Below, piece after piece: positions 1 through 7,135 of a stretch of 64,000 bases of DNA. Position numbers and translations under genes: made by a program. The notes below the pieces were generated by a model. That model did not search any database, was not told the DNA's origin, and saw only the letters and a list, made by a program, of their open reading frames with translations. The stretch's first letter is position 1. Each line of letters begins with the position of its first letter. The stretch comes from Ralstonia pickettii (GTDB lineage Bacteria; Pseudomonadota; Gammaproteobacteria; Burkholderiales; Burkholderiaceae), in contig NZ_CP066771.1 of assembly GCF_016466415.2 (NCBI RefSeq), positions 2,976,001 through 3,040,000 on the forward strand, in the 5' to 3' direction.

Positions 1-2
1 CG

Positions 3-131
3 CCGGATGGCGGCATTCGCGTGCTGATGCCGTCGTTCGACACCCTCGCCGCTGCCAAAGCCGCCAAGGCAACAGCAATTGCCAAAGCAGGCAAGCCTGC
101 CCTGCAACTCGCCAAGAGGACCGCGCCATGA
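3..131 (+). CDS. C-terminal end of an unidentified protein (partial)
   Basis: An open reading frame enters from the left edge and ends at TGA 129-131, giving the last 42 residues of a protein. The tail is Ala/Lys rich and shows no recognisable domain. Its stop overlaps the ATG of the next gene in an ATGA arrangement, so the two are probably co-transcribed and translationally coupled. Function cannot be stated from this fragment. Confidence 0.6.
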   Translation, partial: PDGGIRVLMPSFDTLAAAKAAKATAIAKAGKPALQLAKRTAP

Positions 132-1201
132 TCGCCCACGCCTTCGCTCTCGCTGCCGTGATGCTGCGCCTGGCGCTGGTGACGCTTGGCCTGACCGGGC
201 TGCTCGCCAGCGCACTCGCCCGCGCCGCCGAGCCGCCGATGGCCAACGCCCAACGCAAGGAGTTGACGACGGTACGCCAGCAATGGGCGCAGCGCTGCGA
301 TCCGTCCTCCGGCGCGCCCAATGCCAGCGGCCCCGCCGTCGCGCGTGACTCCGGCACCGCACCGCCCGTCGTGCAGATGCGCGATGTGGACTTCCGCATC
401 ACCGGCGACATCGGTTTCCACGTGCATCAACTGACCGCGCAGCTCGTGCCACACAAGCCGGGGCAGCCCGTCGACATGGACGACCCGGGGCAGTTCGACA
501 TCCGCATCCTCGGCGGCGAAGTGACGGTGCCCAAGGAGTCGCTCGACGCGCTGTTCAACCGGTATCTGCTCGACTATTCGCCGCGCTCGCTCAATGCGCT
601 GTCGCTCACGCCCGGCGACGGCGTGCTAGACGTGTCGGGGGGGCTGAAGCTTCGCAACCATTTTCCCGGCGTGTGGCTGCCGTTCGGCATGCGCGGCACA
701 TTGGCGCTCAAGGAATCGCGCTTTCTCGTCTACACGCCCACCGAGGCACGCGTGATGGGCATCCAGACGCTGGCGCTGCTCAAGAGGACGGGGCTGGAGC
801 TGTCGCAGCTTGCGCCGCTAAATCGCACCGGCGCCAAGCTGGATGGCAACGACATGGTGCTGGACCAATACACGGTCTTCCCGCCGCCGCGCCTGGTCGG
901 TCAGATGAAGACGGCGCGTGTTACGCCGGACGGGCTGGTACTCGGGTTCGGCCCCGCGCCCGCCATGTGTGCGCCGGCGCCAACCGACGCCGCGAGCCGC
1001 ATCTGGATCCAGTCCGGAGACCTGAAGATGTACAACGTGCTGGTCGCCAACAGCCGCATTCTCGTGACCGATACATCAACACGCGGGCCGCTGCGCTTCG
1101 ACCTGTACCACTACCGCGAGGCCGCCGCGCGCGGCACCACGCGCATGGACGCGGACGGCACGCTGCGCGTCGACCTTGCGCCGGCGGCGGCCGTTCAGTA
1201 A
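128..1201 (+). CDS. Exported protein of unknown function, possible LmeA/DUF2993-like fold
   Basis: 357 residues. The N terminus is a Sec-type signal peptide: a hydrophobic stretch of about 25 residues, then Ala-rich sequence with likely cleavage near residue 34 (ARA-AEPP). The mature part has beta-type repeats, including LSLTPGDGVLDVSGGLK near residue 160. That pattern resembles DUF2993/LmeA-type lipid-binding envelope proteins, but the resemblance is by eye only. The ATG overlaps the stop of the upstream frame, so it is likely the second gene of an operon. There are no catalytic motifs. It is probably periplasmic; its role is unknown. Confidence 0.7.
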   Translation: MIAHAFALAAVMLRLALVTLGLTGLLASALARAAEPPMANAQRKELTTVRQQWAQRCDPSSGAPNASGPAVARDSGTAPPVVQMRDVDFRITGDIGFHVHQLTAQLVPHKPGQPVDMDDPGQFDIRILGGEVTVPKESLDALFNRYLLDYSPRSLNALSLTPGDGVLDVSGGLKLRNHFPGVWLPFGMRGTLALKESRFLVYTPTEARVMGIQTLALLKRTGLELSQLAPLNRTGAKLDGNDMVLDQYTVFPPPRLVGQMKTARVTPDGLVLGFGPAPAMCAPAPTDAASRIWIQSGDLKMYNVLVANSRILVTDTSTRGPLRFDLYHYREAAARGTTRMDADGTLRVDLAPAAAVQ

Positions 1202-1217
1202 CGTCATCGTCAGCGCA

Positions 1218-1631
1218 CTACTTTTGGCACACGGCGCGCAGGATCGCCTCCCCCTCTGAGCGCGGCACGACGGCCTCCCAGCGCGGGCCGTCGATGGTCT
1301 TGGTGAGCACCGTGCCGTGCTGGCTGTCCTGGATCAGCGCACTGACCGGCAGGATTCGCCCCTCCTTGCAGTCGTAGACGGACGTGCGCGTATCGTATTG
1401 ATACGCCTTGCCGTCCGACAGCTTGCGCGGCGCGTCATAGGCGTCGCGCGTGGTGGCGCGCACGGTGCCATCCGCGTTGCGCTCGATGGAGTCTTTGTCC
1501 AGATAGAGCGAGCCGCTGTTGTTCGCCAGCGGGGCCAGCTTGACCCAGTTGTCGGCCGCCATGGCTGTCGAGCCACCCATTGCCAGCGCAGCCGCCACCC
1601 AGTAGATCAGCGTCGTTCGTTCCGTTCGCAT
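1218..1631 (-). CDS. Surface-adhesin protein E-like periplasmic protein
   Basis: 137 residues from the ATG at 1631, chosen because GGAGG lies 6 bases upstream; a longer frame to 1682 has no such site. The signal peptide has likely cleavage after AMA (residue 25). The mature protein opens NWVKLAPLANNSGSLYLDKDSI. That layout (W, a short strand, D-x-x-SI) is typical of the small surface-adhesin-E family of Burkholderiales. Two Cys (YDCKEG and the C-terminal AVCQK) could form a disulfide. It is convergent with the gene before it, and its upstream region is interrupted by the insertion sequence 125 bases from the start. Molecular role unknown. Confidence 0.7.
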   Translation of the reverse strand: MRTERTTLIYWVAAALAMGGSTAMAADNWVKLAPLANNSGSLYLDKDSIERNADGTVRATTRDAYDAPRKLSDGKAYQYDTRTSVYDCKEGRILPVSALIQDSQHGTVLTKTIDGPRWEAVVPRSEGEAILRAVCQK

Positions 1632-1755
1632 CGCAACCTCCGTTTGCCTCATTGCACAGACGTATGCGCGGCGCAGCAGCATGGCTGCATCGTTCTCCGC
1701 ACATCAAAAAATGCGTAGCAAACGGCATGCCCCGCGCGTGACAGTGCTGCGGCAG

Positions 1756-1781
1756 TGTCAAGTCCTGCCATAGGTTGACAC
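1756..1781 (+). repeat. Left terminal inverted repeat of the IS3-family element
   Basis: Begins TGTCAAGTCCTG and ends AGGTTGACAC; about 18 of 26 positions match the other end. The adjacent outside bases are the CAG target duplication. Confidence 0.85.
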
Positions 1782-1786
1782 AGTGC

Positions 1787-2665
1787 TCAGTCAGCGAGCG
1801 CCCGATGCACCGCATCGGGCGTTTTGTATTTCAAGGCCAGATGAGGCCGTTCGTGGTTGTAGATATGCACGGCCTGCGCCACCATGCGTGCGGCCTGCTC
1901 TAGGTCGGCGGGGCGCTTGAGCAGCAACTCCCCTTTGAGGATGCCGTTGACCCGTTCGGCCAGGGCATTCTGGTAGCAGTCGTAGCCGTCGGTCATGGAG
2001 CACGTGATGCCGTGCCGCTGATGGATGCGCTGGTACTCGGCTGAACAGTATTGGATGCCCCGATCCGAGTGATGAACCAGAGGCTGTCGCGTATGGCGCG
2101 TCTTCAGCGCCATCTTCAACGCCTGGGCGACCGACTCGGCATGCAGGCTGTCATGCACGCGGTAGCCCACGATCTTGCGCGAGTAGGCGTCAGTCACCAG
2201 ACTCAGGTACGCACAGCGCTGGGCGGTCGGCAGATAGGTAATGTCGGCCACCCAGACCTGCTCCGGCCCGGTGGGGATGACCTGGTTCGGGCCGTCCTTG
2301 AGCAGATTGGGATGGCGCCGGAAGCGATGATGACTGTGTGTGGTCTTGTGATACGCCCGCTGCGGCACGACCAGCAGCCGGGCTGCACGCAGGATATCGA
2401 ACAGGCGATCCCGGCCAACCTGGATGCCTGCCTCGGCCAGGGGCGTGCGCAGCACGTGCTGGAGCTTGCGCGTACCCAAGCGCGGCTGGCGCAGCCGTAA
2501 GTGGTTGACCAACGCACAGACCTTGGCCTCACGCGCGCTTTGCCGTGTCTCGCTTTGCTGGCGTTTGTAGTACGCCTGGCGGCTGATGCCAATGTAGCGG
2601 CAGGCCCTGCCCACACTCAGCCCTTGGACGAGCTTTTGCGTGAGGACCTGCCCGAAGGCTTTTTT
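1787..2665 (-). CDS. IS3-family transposase OrfB (catalytic part of the OrfAB fusion)
   Basis: Integrase-core transposase part, read after a -1 shift at the A-AAA-AAG heptamer (2659-2665), where OrfA codons GTA AAA AAG become AAA AAA GCC. About 290 residues. It contains the HTH_21-like N-terminal part (KLVQGLSVGRACRYIGISRQ) and the rve catalytic core. The DDE triad is visible: Asp in WVADITYLP, Asp in HHSDRGIQY and Glu in ALAERVNGILKGE. It acts on the element's own ends as cut-and-copy recombinase. The open frame extends to 2872 but the upstream part is out-of-frame OrfA sequence. Translation depends on OrfA initiation. Confidence 0.9.
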   Translation of the reverse strand, partial: KKAFGQVLTQKLVQGLSVGRACRYIGISRQAYYKRQQSETRQSAREAKVCALVNHLRLRQPRLGTRKLQHVLRTPLAEAGIQVGRDRLFDILRAARLLVVPQRAYHKTTHSHHRFRRHPNLLKDGPNQVIPTGPEQVWVADITYLPTAQRCAYLSLVTDAYSRKIVGYRVHDSLHAESVAQALKMALKTRHTRQPLVHHSDRGIQYCSAEYQRIHQRHGITCSMTDGYDCYQNALAERVNGILKGELLLKRPADLEQAARMVAQAVHIYNHERPHLALKYKTPDAVHRALAD

Positions 2666-3015
2666 ACGACGCGCGCCCCATGCTCTTTCTGGATCACGTC
2701 GATCACCGCCTCGAACAGGCGTGCCTTCTCTTGGGCCTCCCGCAACTGCACTTCCAATTCCTTGATGCGCTGCTCTGGCGTGAGCGACTTGCGCTGGCTG
2801 CTTTGATTTTCCATCGTGGTTTTGGCCTCCGCTGAGGCGCTCCAGTCCTGTCGTCCGTGCTTGCGCAACCATACCAGCACCGTCGAGCGACCCTGAATGC
2901 CATAGCGTCGCTGTGCCTCTTTGTAGGTCAGCTCGCCTTTTTCCACCTGCTCAACCACTGCCAACTTAAAAGCCAGCGTGTAGTCCCTCTGCGTTCGCTT
3001 CTTCTGCCCTTCCAT
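2617..3015 (-). CDS. IS3-family transposase OrfA
   Basis: 132 residues from the ATG at 3015 (an in-frame ATG at 3051 lies almost in the terminal repeat and is less likely). The helix-turn-helix is at residues 9-55 (YTLAFKLAVVEQVEKGELTY then KEAQRRYGIQGRSTVLVWLRK). A leucine-zipper-like coiled coil at about 75-110 (LTPEQRIKELEVQLREAQEK) is typical of IS3 OrfA. The C-terminal residues after VVKK are replaced when ribosomes shift frame into OrfB. It binds the inverted repeats, and on its own usually damps transposition. Confidence 0.88.
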   Translation of the reverse strand: MEGQKKRTQRDYTLAFKLAVVEQVEKGELTYKEAQRRYGIQGRSTVLVWLRKHGRQDWSASAEAKTTMENQSSQRKSLTPEQRIKELEVQLREAQEKARLFEAVIDVIQKEHGARVVKKPSGRSSRKSSSKG

Positions 3016-3044
3016 CTTGACGCTCACTCCCTGTCGGGGAAAAA

Positions 3045-3070
3045 GTGTCAACCTTATTCAGGACGGGTCA
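3045..3070 (-). repeat. Right terminal inverted repeat of the IS3-family element
   Basis: Read on the minus strand it begins TGACCCGTCCTGAATAAGG and continues TTGACAC. It is next to the right copy of the CAG target duplication (3071-3073). Confidence 0.85.
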
Positions 3071-3075
3071 CAGGC

Positions 3076-3106
3076 AACAAAAAAGCCCGCTCGAGGCGGG
3101 CTTCTT
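3076..3106 (-). terminator. Rho-independent terminator of the diheme cytochrome c gene
   Basis: Stem GCCCGC (3085-3090) pairs with GCGGGC (3096-3101) across a TCGAG loop. On the minus strand it is followed by a run of six T. It lies 20 bases after the cytochrome stop and immediately next to the insertion sequence, which spared it. Confidence 0.85.
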
Positions 3107-3123
3107 CACGAATGCAGAGCGGC

Positions 3124-4023
3124 TTACTTGGCAGCAGCGGCCATGTAGTCGACGGCGGCTTTCACATCGTCGTCAGAGCCGGCGTAAGTGCCCTTGGGCG
3201 GCATCGCGCCCTTGCCGTGCAGCGCCGAGTCATACAACTTGGCCTTGCCTTGGGCAATCCGCGGCGCCCAGGCGGCCTTGTCGCCAAACTTCGGCGCGCC
3301 AGCCACACCGGCGGCGTGGCACATCTGGCACGTCGAATCGTAGACCTTCTTGCCAACTTCGCCCGCCGAGGCTTGCGGTGCGGCGGCTGCAGCCGGCGCG
3401 ACCGGTGCTGCTGCCGGTGCCGGCGCAGCAGCGGCCGGAGCCTGTGCTGCCGCCGGTGCGGATGCATCCGGCGCCGCTGCCTGAGCCGGTGCTGCGCCCG
3501 CGCCTGCCGGGGCGGCCGGTTCCTGCAGCTTGCCACCGGCCGAGTTGGCCATGTAGACGATGGCACGCTCGATTTCGTAGTCGCTCACATCATCGGGCGA
3601 CGTGCCGCCGCGTGCGGGCATGCCCCCCTTGCCGGCCAGCGCCACCTTCGTCAGGCCATCCAGGCCCTGCGGCAGCCGCGGACCCCAGCTTGCCGCATCG
3701 CCAAATTTCGGCGCGCCGGCCACGCCTGCAGCGTGGCAGGTCGCGCAGACTTCCTTGTAGAGCTGCTCGCCAGTCTTGAAAACGCGCGGTGCGTTCGGGT
3801 CTTTCAGTTCGAGTTGTGCAACGGGCTTGATGCGATCGTTGACGGCCTCTTCCGACATGCCGGAACCGCCTGCGCCTTCCCGGGCGCCCAGGCCAACGTA
3901 ATTGGCCAGCAGGATGATGATGAGGATGGGAACGGCAAAGGCGGCGATGACCGCGATGATCAGCTGCTTGGGGGTCTTGATCAGAGGCTCGTGTTCGTCG
4001 TGTTGCGCGTCGCTCATGCTCAA
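3124..4023 (-). CDS. Membrane-anchored diheme cytochrome c (cytochrome c5-like)
   Basis: 299 residues. A transmembrane anchor at about 21-43 precedes two class I cytochrome c domains. Heme-binding CxxCH motifs are at 93-97 (CATCH) and 232-236 (CQMCH). Each domain has a downstream Met ligand (GGMPARG near 134, GAMPPKG near 273). The two domains are paralogous: both repeat HAAGVAGAPKFGD. They are joined by an Ala/Pro-rich linker at about 168-220 that is probably disordered. By family it should carry electrons on the periplasmic side of the inner membrane between quinol oxidising and terminal oxidase complexes; the exact partner is unknown. It is single-gene, with its own terminator. Confidence 0.9.
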   Translation of the reverse strand: MSMSDAQHDEHEPLIKTPKQLIIAVIAAFAVPILIIILLANYVGLGAREGAGGSGMSEEAVNDRIKPVAQLELKDPNAPRVFKTGEQLYKEVCATCHAAGVAGAPKFGDAASWGPRLPQGLDGLTKVALAGKGGMPARGGTSPDDVSDYEIERAIVYMANSAGGKLQEPAAPAGAGAAPAQAAAPDASAPAAAQAPAAAAPAPAAAPVAPAAAAAPQASAGEVGKKVYDSTCQMCHAAGVAGAPKFGDKAAWAPRIAQGKAKLYDSALHGKGAMPPKGTYAGSDDDVKAAVDYMAAAAK

Positions 4024-4205
4024 CTCTCAGGATGGTGGAACCGCTCTTGGAGCCCTCGGAGCGCCGCCGGCAAGGTCACGAGCATCGCCGGCAGTGCGTG
4101 GGGGCCGCATTGGATCGCGATGAGGGCAGGAAGACCATGGCGATGCAATCGCCGCGTCGGCCCAGACAGACCTGTCCCCGTCTTTCTTCTGGCAAATAAC
4201 GCGCG

Positions 4206-4211
4206 ATTATA
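4206..4211 (-). promoter_or_regulatory. Possible -10 element for the cytochrome c gene
   Basis: A perfect TATAAT read on the minus strand, about 190 bases upstream of the cytochrome start. No good -35 match is visible at 16-18 bases. The rest of 4024-4398 holds no convincing gene. Confidence 0.35.
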
Positions 4212-4398
4212 TCCGCAATGCTTTGGCCTTTGACACGCGGGACAGCCCTAGGCGCCGCTTTTCGACCTGCGTCAAAAACCCAACGAAACGTTGTAGCAGC
4301 AGGCGTCATACCCAGGGGCTCACAGGGCTGCGATGGACGCTTGCGCCCAAATGCGCTATCCTGTGGGGCTTCCTTTTCGGCGCGTTCTGCGCCGATAT

Positions 4399-4474
4399 GC
4401 GCCCGTAGCTCAATGGATAGAGTACTGCCCTCCGAAGGCAGGGGTTGCTGGTTCGATCCCAGCCGGGCGCGCCA
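4399..4474 (+). tRNA. tRNA-Arg, anticodon CCG
   Basis: 76 bases with all arms. Acceptor GCGCCCG pairs with CGGGCGC, the D-arm is GCTC/GAGT, the anticodon stem CTGCC/GGCAG encloses loop CTCCGAA (anticodon CCG, reads CGG), the T-arm is GCTGG/CCAGC with TTCGATC, the discriminator is G, and CCA is encoded. No integrase or second attachment site is nearby. Confidence 0.97.
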
Positions 4475-4641
4475 AACATCAAAGATTAAGCCAAACTTGT
4501 ACGGTTTCCCTTTCAGAACCGCGCTTCTGCTGGAACGTGCTGTTTGCCTGTTTCCGAACCGTGTCCAGTCCCCCTGCATTTTTTGATTCCTCGATCGCGC
4601 TGCGGGCACACTGAAAATCACCACCCATCAGGATTCGAACC

Positions 4642-5709
4642 GTGAGCCGATATTGGAGCGATATCGTTCAGCAACTTGTGCCCTATGTCCCGGGCGAGCA
4701 GCCGGACATCGCGCGGCCCATCAAGCTGAACACCAACGAGAACCCGTACCCGCCGTCGCCGCGCGTGGTGGCGGCAATCTCTGCAGCACTGGGCGAGACG
4801 GGCGACAGCCTGCGCCGTTATCCCGATCCGCTCTCGCGCCGGCTGCGCGAGACGGTCGCCGCGCATGTCGGCCTCCGGCCGGAACAGGTTTTTGCCGGCA
4901 ACGGGTCGGACGAAGTGCTGGCGCACGTCTTTCAGGCGCTGCTCAAGCACGACAAGCCGCTGCGCTTTCCCGACATCTCATACAGCTTCTATCCGACCTA
5001 CGCGCGGCTGTACGGCGTGCAGCACGAAGTGGTGCCGCTGGCAGACGATTTCTCCATCCGCGCCGACGACTATCTTGACGACGCAGGCGGCGTGCTGTTC
5101 CCGAACCCGAACGCTCCGACCGGCCACGCGCTGCCGCTGGCGGAGATCGAGCGGATCGTCGCCGCGAACCCGTCGTCGGTCGTAGTGGTCGATGAGGCTT
5201 ATGTGGATTTCGGCGCGAAGTCCGCCATTGCGCTCATCCACCGCTATCCCAACCTGCTGGTTGTGCACACGACGTCGAAGTCGCGCTCGCTGGCCGGCAT
5301 GCGGATCGGCTTCGCGTTCGGGCACGCGGCGCTGATCGAAGCGCTCAACCGCGTGAAAGACAGCTTCAATTCGTATCCGCTGGACCGCCTTGCGCAGGCG
5401 GCCGCCCAAGCGGCTTACGAAGACGATGCGTACTTCCGCACCACGTGCGCACGCGTGGTGGCAAGCCGCGTGCGACTGACGCAAGCGCTGCAGGCGCTGG
5501 GGTTCGAAGTCGTGCCGTCGATGGCGAACTTTGTCTTCGCCCGGCATCCGGCCCACGATGCGGCTACGCTCGCGGCGCGCCTGAAAGAGCAAGCCATCTT
5601 CGTGCGCCACTTCAAGCTCGCACGCATCGACCAGCATCTGCGCATCACCGTCGGCACCGACGATGAATGCGACGCATTCTTAAACGCATTGCGGGGTCTA
5701 CTGAAGTAA
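4642..5709 (+). CDS. hisC: Histidinol-phosphate aminotransferase
   Basis: 355 residues from a GTG start, with AGGA about 9 bases upstream. Fold-type I PLP aminotransferase: [13 protein letters not shown] near the N terminus is the HisC substrate-binding signature. GNGSDEVL binds the cofactor phosphate, and [16 protein letters not shown] carries the Schiff-base Lys213. It converts imidazole-acetol phosphate plus glutamate to histidinol phosphate in histidine synthesis, in the cytoplasm. It stands alone, not within a his operon, so it is probably a second hisC copy (hisC2 type), which in related bacteria may also act on aromatic amino acids. Length is normal. Confidence 0.93.
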   Translation: MSRYWSDIVQQLVPYVPGEQPDIARPIKLNTNENPYPPSPRVVAAISAALGETGDSLRRYPDPLSRRLRETVAAHVGLRPEQVFAGNGSDEVLAHVFQALLKHDKPLRFPDISYSFYPTYARLYGVQHEVVPLADDFSIRADDYLDDAGGVLFPNPNAPTGHALPLAEIERIVAANPSSVVVVDEAYVDFGAKSAIALIHRYPNLLVVHTTSKSRSLAGMRIGFAFGHAALIEALNRVKDSFNSYPLDRLAQAAAQAAYEDDAYFRTTCARVVASRVRLTQALQALGFEVVPSMANFVFARHPAHDAATLAARLKEQAIFVRHFKLARIDQHLRITVGTDDECDAFLNALRGLLK

Positions 5710-6044
5710 GTACGCACGCGCGTGCGGCAAATTGCCACCGGGGTCGGCCAGCCATTTGGGGGGCGGCGCCCCGCGCTGACGGCTGCACGTCCCGATCGCA
5801 CGGTGCATGTGGGTACCTGCGCGGCATGGCACGGCGCCGATCGAAGGCCACGAACATCCGCGATTGCTGCGCTCAGGTATGGGGAACATTGACCGGACGC
5901 AGATGCCGCCGCCCGATTGCTGTGCCAGAATGCACAAGCGGGTAAACGGCGCGCCGACGCCGTCCGCTGTCCCCTAGGGCGAGCCTGAGCACTGCGCGGG
6001 CGGCACGGGACGCCACACAACACACTCCCACAAAAGGAATCAGC

Positions 6045-6356
6045 ATGTCCAATCGTCGTCAATTCCTGAAGAGCATCCCCATCGTGGCCGCCGCGGGCGC
6101 CGTCATGTCGATGTCGGACCTGGCACTGGCTGCACCGATGGTGGCGGAAACCGATCCGCAAGCCAAGGCACTGGGCTACGTGGCTGACACGACCAAGGCC
6201 GACAAGGCCAAGTTCCCGAAGCACACGCCGGATCAGCACTGCGGCAACTGCGCCCTGTACCAAGGCGGTACGGCTGCGCAAGGCGGCTGCCCGCTGTTCG
6301 CCGGCAAGGACGTCGCCAACAAGGGCTGGTGCAGCGCCTGGGCGAAGAAGGCCTGA
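6045..6356 (+). CDS. High-potential iron-sulfur protein (HiPIP)
   Basis: 103 residues, preceded by AAAGGAATCAGC as ribosome site. The N terminus is a Tat signal (SNRRQFLK then a hydrophobic Ala-rich segment). The mature protein is short, with four Cys at 66, 69, 82 and 96 (HCGNCALYQ, GGCPLF, KGWCSAW), the spacing that binds a single [4Fe-4S] cluster in HiPIPs. It is exported folded and carries electrons in the periplasm between respiratory complexes. A strong terminator follows, so it is a single-gene transcript. The 335 bases upstream (5710-6044) show no gene. Confidence 0.95.
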   Translation: MSNRRQFLKSIPIVAAAGAVMSMSDLALAAPMVAETDPQAKALGYVADTTKADKAKFPKHTPDQHCGNCALYQGGTAAQGGCPLFAGKDVANKGWCSAWAKKA

Positions 6357-6382
6357 GCGAAGCAGCCTCGCCCCATGAAAAA

Positions 6383-6408
6383 CGGACCCTGCGGGGTCCG
6401 TTATTCAT
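6383..6408 (+). terminator. Terminator after the HiPIP gene
   Basis: Stem ACGGACCC (6383-6390), loop TGCG, stem GGGTCCGT (6395-6402), then TATT. It separates the HiPIP transcript from the response-regulator gene that starts 32 bases later. Confidence 0.8.
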
Positions 6409-6420
6409 GGGCACTCGCTC

Positions 6421-6426
6421 TACAAT
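6421..6426 (+). promoter_or_regulatory. TACAAT -10 element placed for a leaderless transcript
   Basis: TACAAT is followed by only 7 bases before the ATG at 6434, so transcription would begin at or within a base or two of the start codon. The same layout occurs at 15928-15941. The -35 region is weak. Confidence 0.5.
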
Positions 6427-6433
6427 GCCTGCC

Positions 6434-7129
6434 ATGCCGTTCACATTCACACCCACTGTCCTCGTCATCGATGACGAACCGCACATCCGGCGCTTCGTGC
6501 GCGCGGCGCTGGAAGAGGAAGGCTGCGAAGTCCACGAAGCCGACCGCGTCGAGCGCGGCCTGATCGAAGCGGGCACGCGTCAGCCGGATGCGGTGATCCT
6601 CGATCTCGGCCTGCCCGATGGCGACGGCATGCAGCTGATTCGCGAGTTGCGCACCTGGACGGAAGTGCCGGTGCTCGTGCTTTCGGCCCGCGTGGATGAG
6701 CGCGACAAGATCGAAGCGCTGGATGCGGGCGCGGATGATTACCTGACCAAACCCTTCGGCGTGGGCGAACTGGTTGCGCGCCTGCGCGTGCTGTTGCGGC
6801 GACATGCCAAGCGCGGCGAAGACGGCGGCAGCGTCATCCGCTTCGGCGAGGTGGAAGTCGACCTGGCGCGCCGCCTGGTCAGCCGCAACGGCGAGGCGGT
6901 GCATCTCACCCCGATCGAATACCGGCTGCTGGCGGTGCTGCTCGGCCGCCGCGGCACCGTGATGACGCACCGCGAGCTGCTGCGCGAAGTCTGGGGCCCG
7001 GCGCATTCCGACAGCAGCCACTACCTGCGCATCTACATGGGCCATCTGCGCCACAAGCTGGAACGCGATCCGGCGCGGCCCGAACACCTGCTGACCGAAG
7101 TCGGCGTGGGGTACCGGTTTACGGCGTAA
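6434..7129 (+). CDS. kdpE: KdpE-like response regulator (OmpR/PhoB family)
   Basis: 231 residues. The receiver domain (about 7-120) has acidic pocket Asp13/Asp14, phospho-acceptor Asp57 (AVILDLGLPDGDG) and Lys106 (YLTKPFG). The C-terminal winged-helix domain (about 130-228) has EYRLLAVLLGRRGTVMTHRE and a YLRIYMGHLRHKLE recognition region. Sequence style is closest to KdpE, the activator of the high-affinity K+ uptake operon. No kdpD kinase or kdpFABC lies beside it, unusual for kdpE, so the symbol is by resemblance. The start at 6434 was chosen over 6425 because the latter overlaps the putative -10. It is convergent with the next gene. Confidence 0.8.
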   Translation: MPFTFTPTVLVIDDEPHIRRFVRAALEEEGCEVHEADRVERGLIEAGTRQPDAVILDLGLPDGDGMQLIRELRTWTEVPVLVLSARVDERDKIEALDAGADDYLTKPFGVGELVARLRVLLRRHAKRGEDGGSVIRFGEVEVDLARRLVSRNGEAVHLTPIEYRLLAVLLGRRGTVMTHRELLREVWGPAHSDSSHYLRIYMGHLRHKLERDPARPEHLLTEVGVGYRFTA

Positions 7130-7135
7130 GCCGGC

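Larger units (their letters stand above)
1756..3070 (-). mobile_element. Complete IS3-family insertion sequence, about 1.3 kb
   Basis: Imperfect terminal inverted repeats of about 26 bp bound the element. Both ends begin TG and share GTCCTG and AGGTTGACAC at matching positions (left 1756-1781, right 3045-3070 read on the minus strand). A 3-bp direct repeat CAG flanks it (1753-1755 and 3071-3073), as expected for IS3-type insertion. Inside are two minus-strand frames overlapping at an A-AAA-AAG slip site, giving OrfA and OrfAB. Ends, frames and DDE residues are intact, so the copy looks potentially active. It landed between two host genes without breaking either. Confidence 0.93.

Noticed and set aside
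2617-3015. IS transposase read as a broken gene because two frames overlap
   Set aside because: The A-AAA-AAG slip heptamer and intact DDE residues show programmed frameshifting, normal for IS3 elements.
4399-4474. tRNA-Arg as attachment site of an integrated element
   Set aside because: No integrase, no repeated tRNA 3' end and ordinary core genes on both sides.
4076-4624. Minus-strand frame across the tRNA gene
   Set aside because: It runs through the tRNA and shows no domain or ribosome site.
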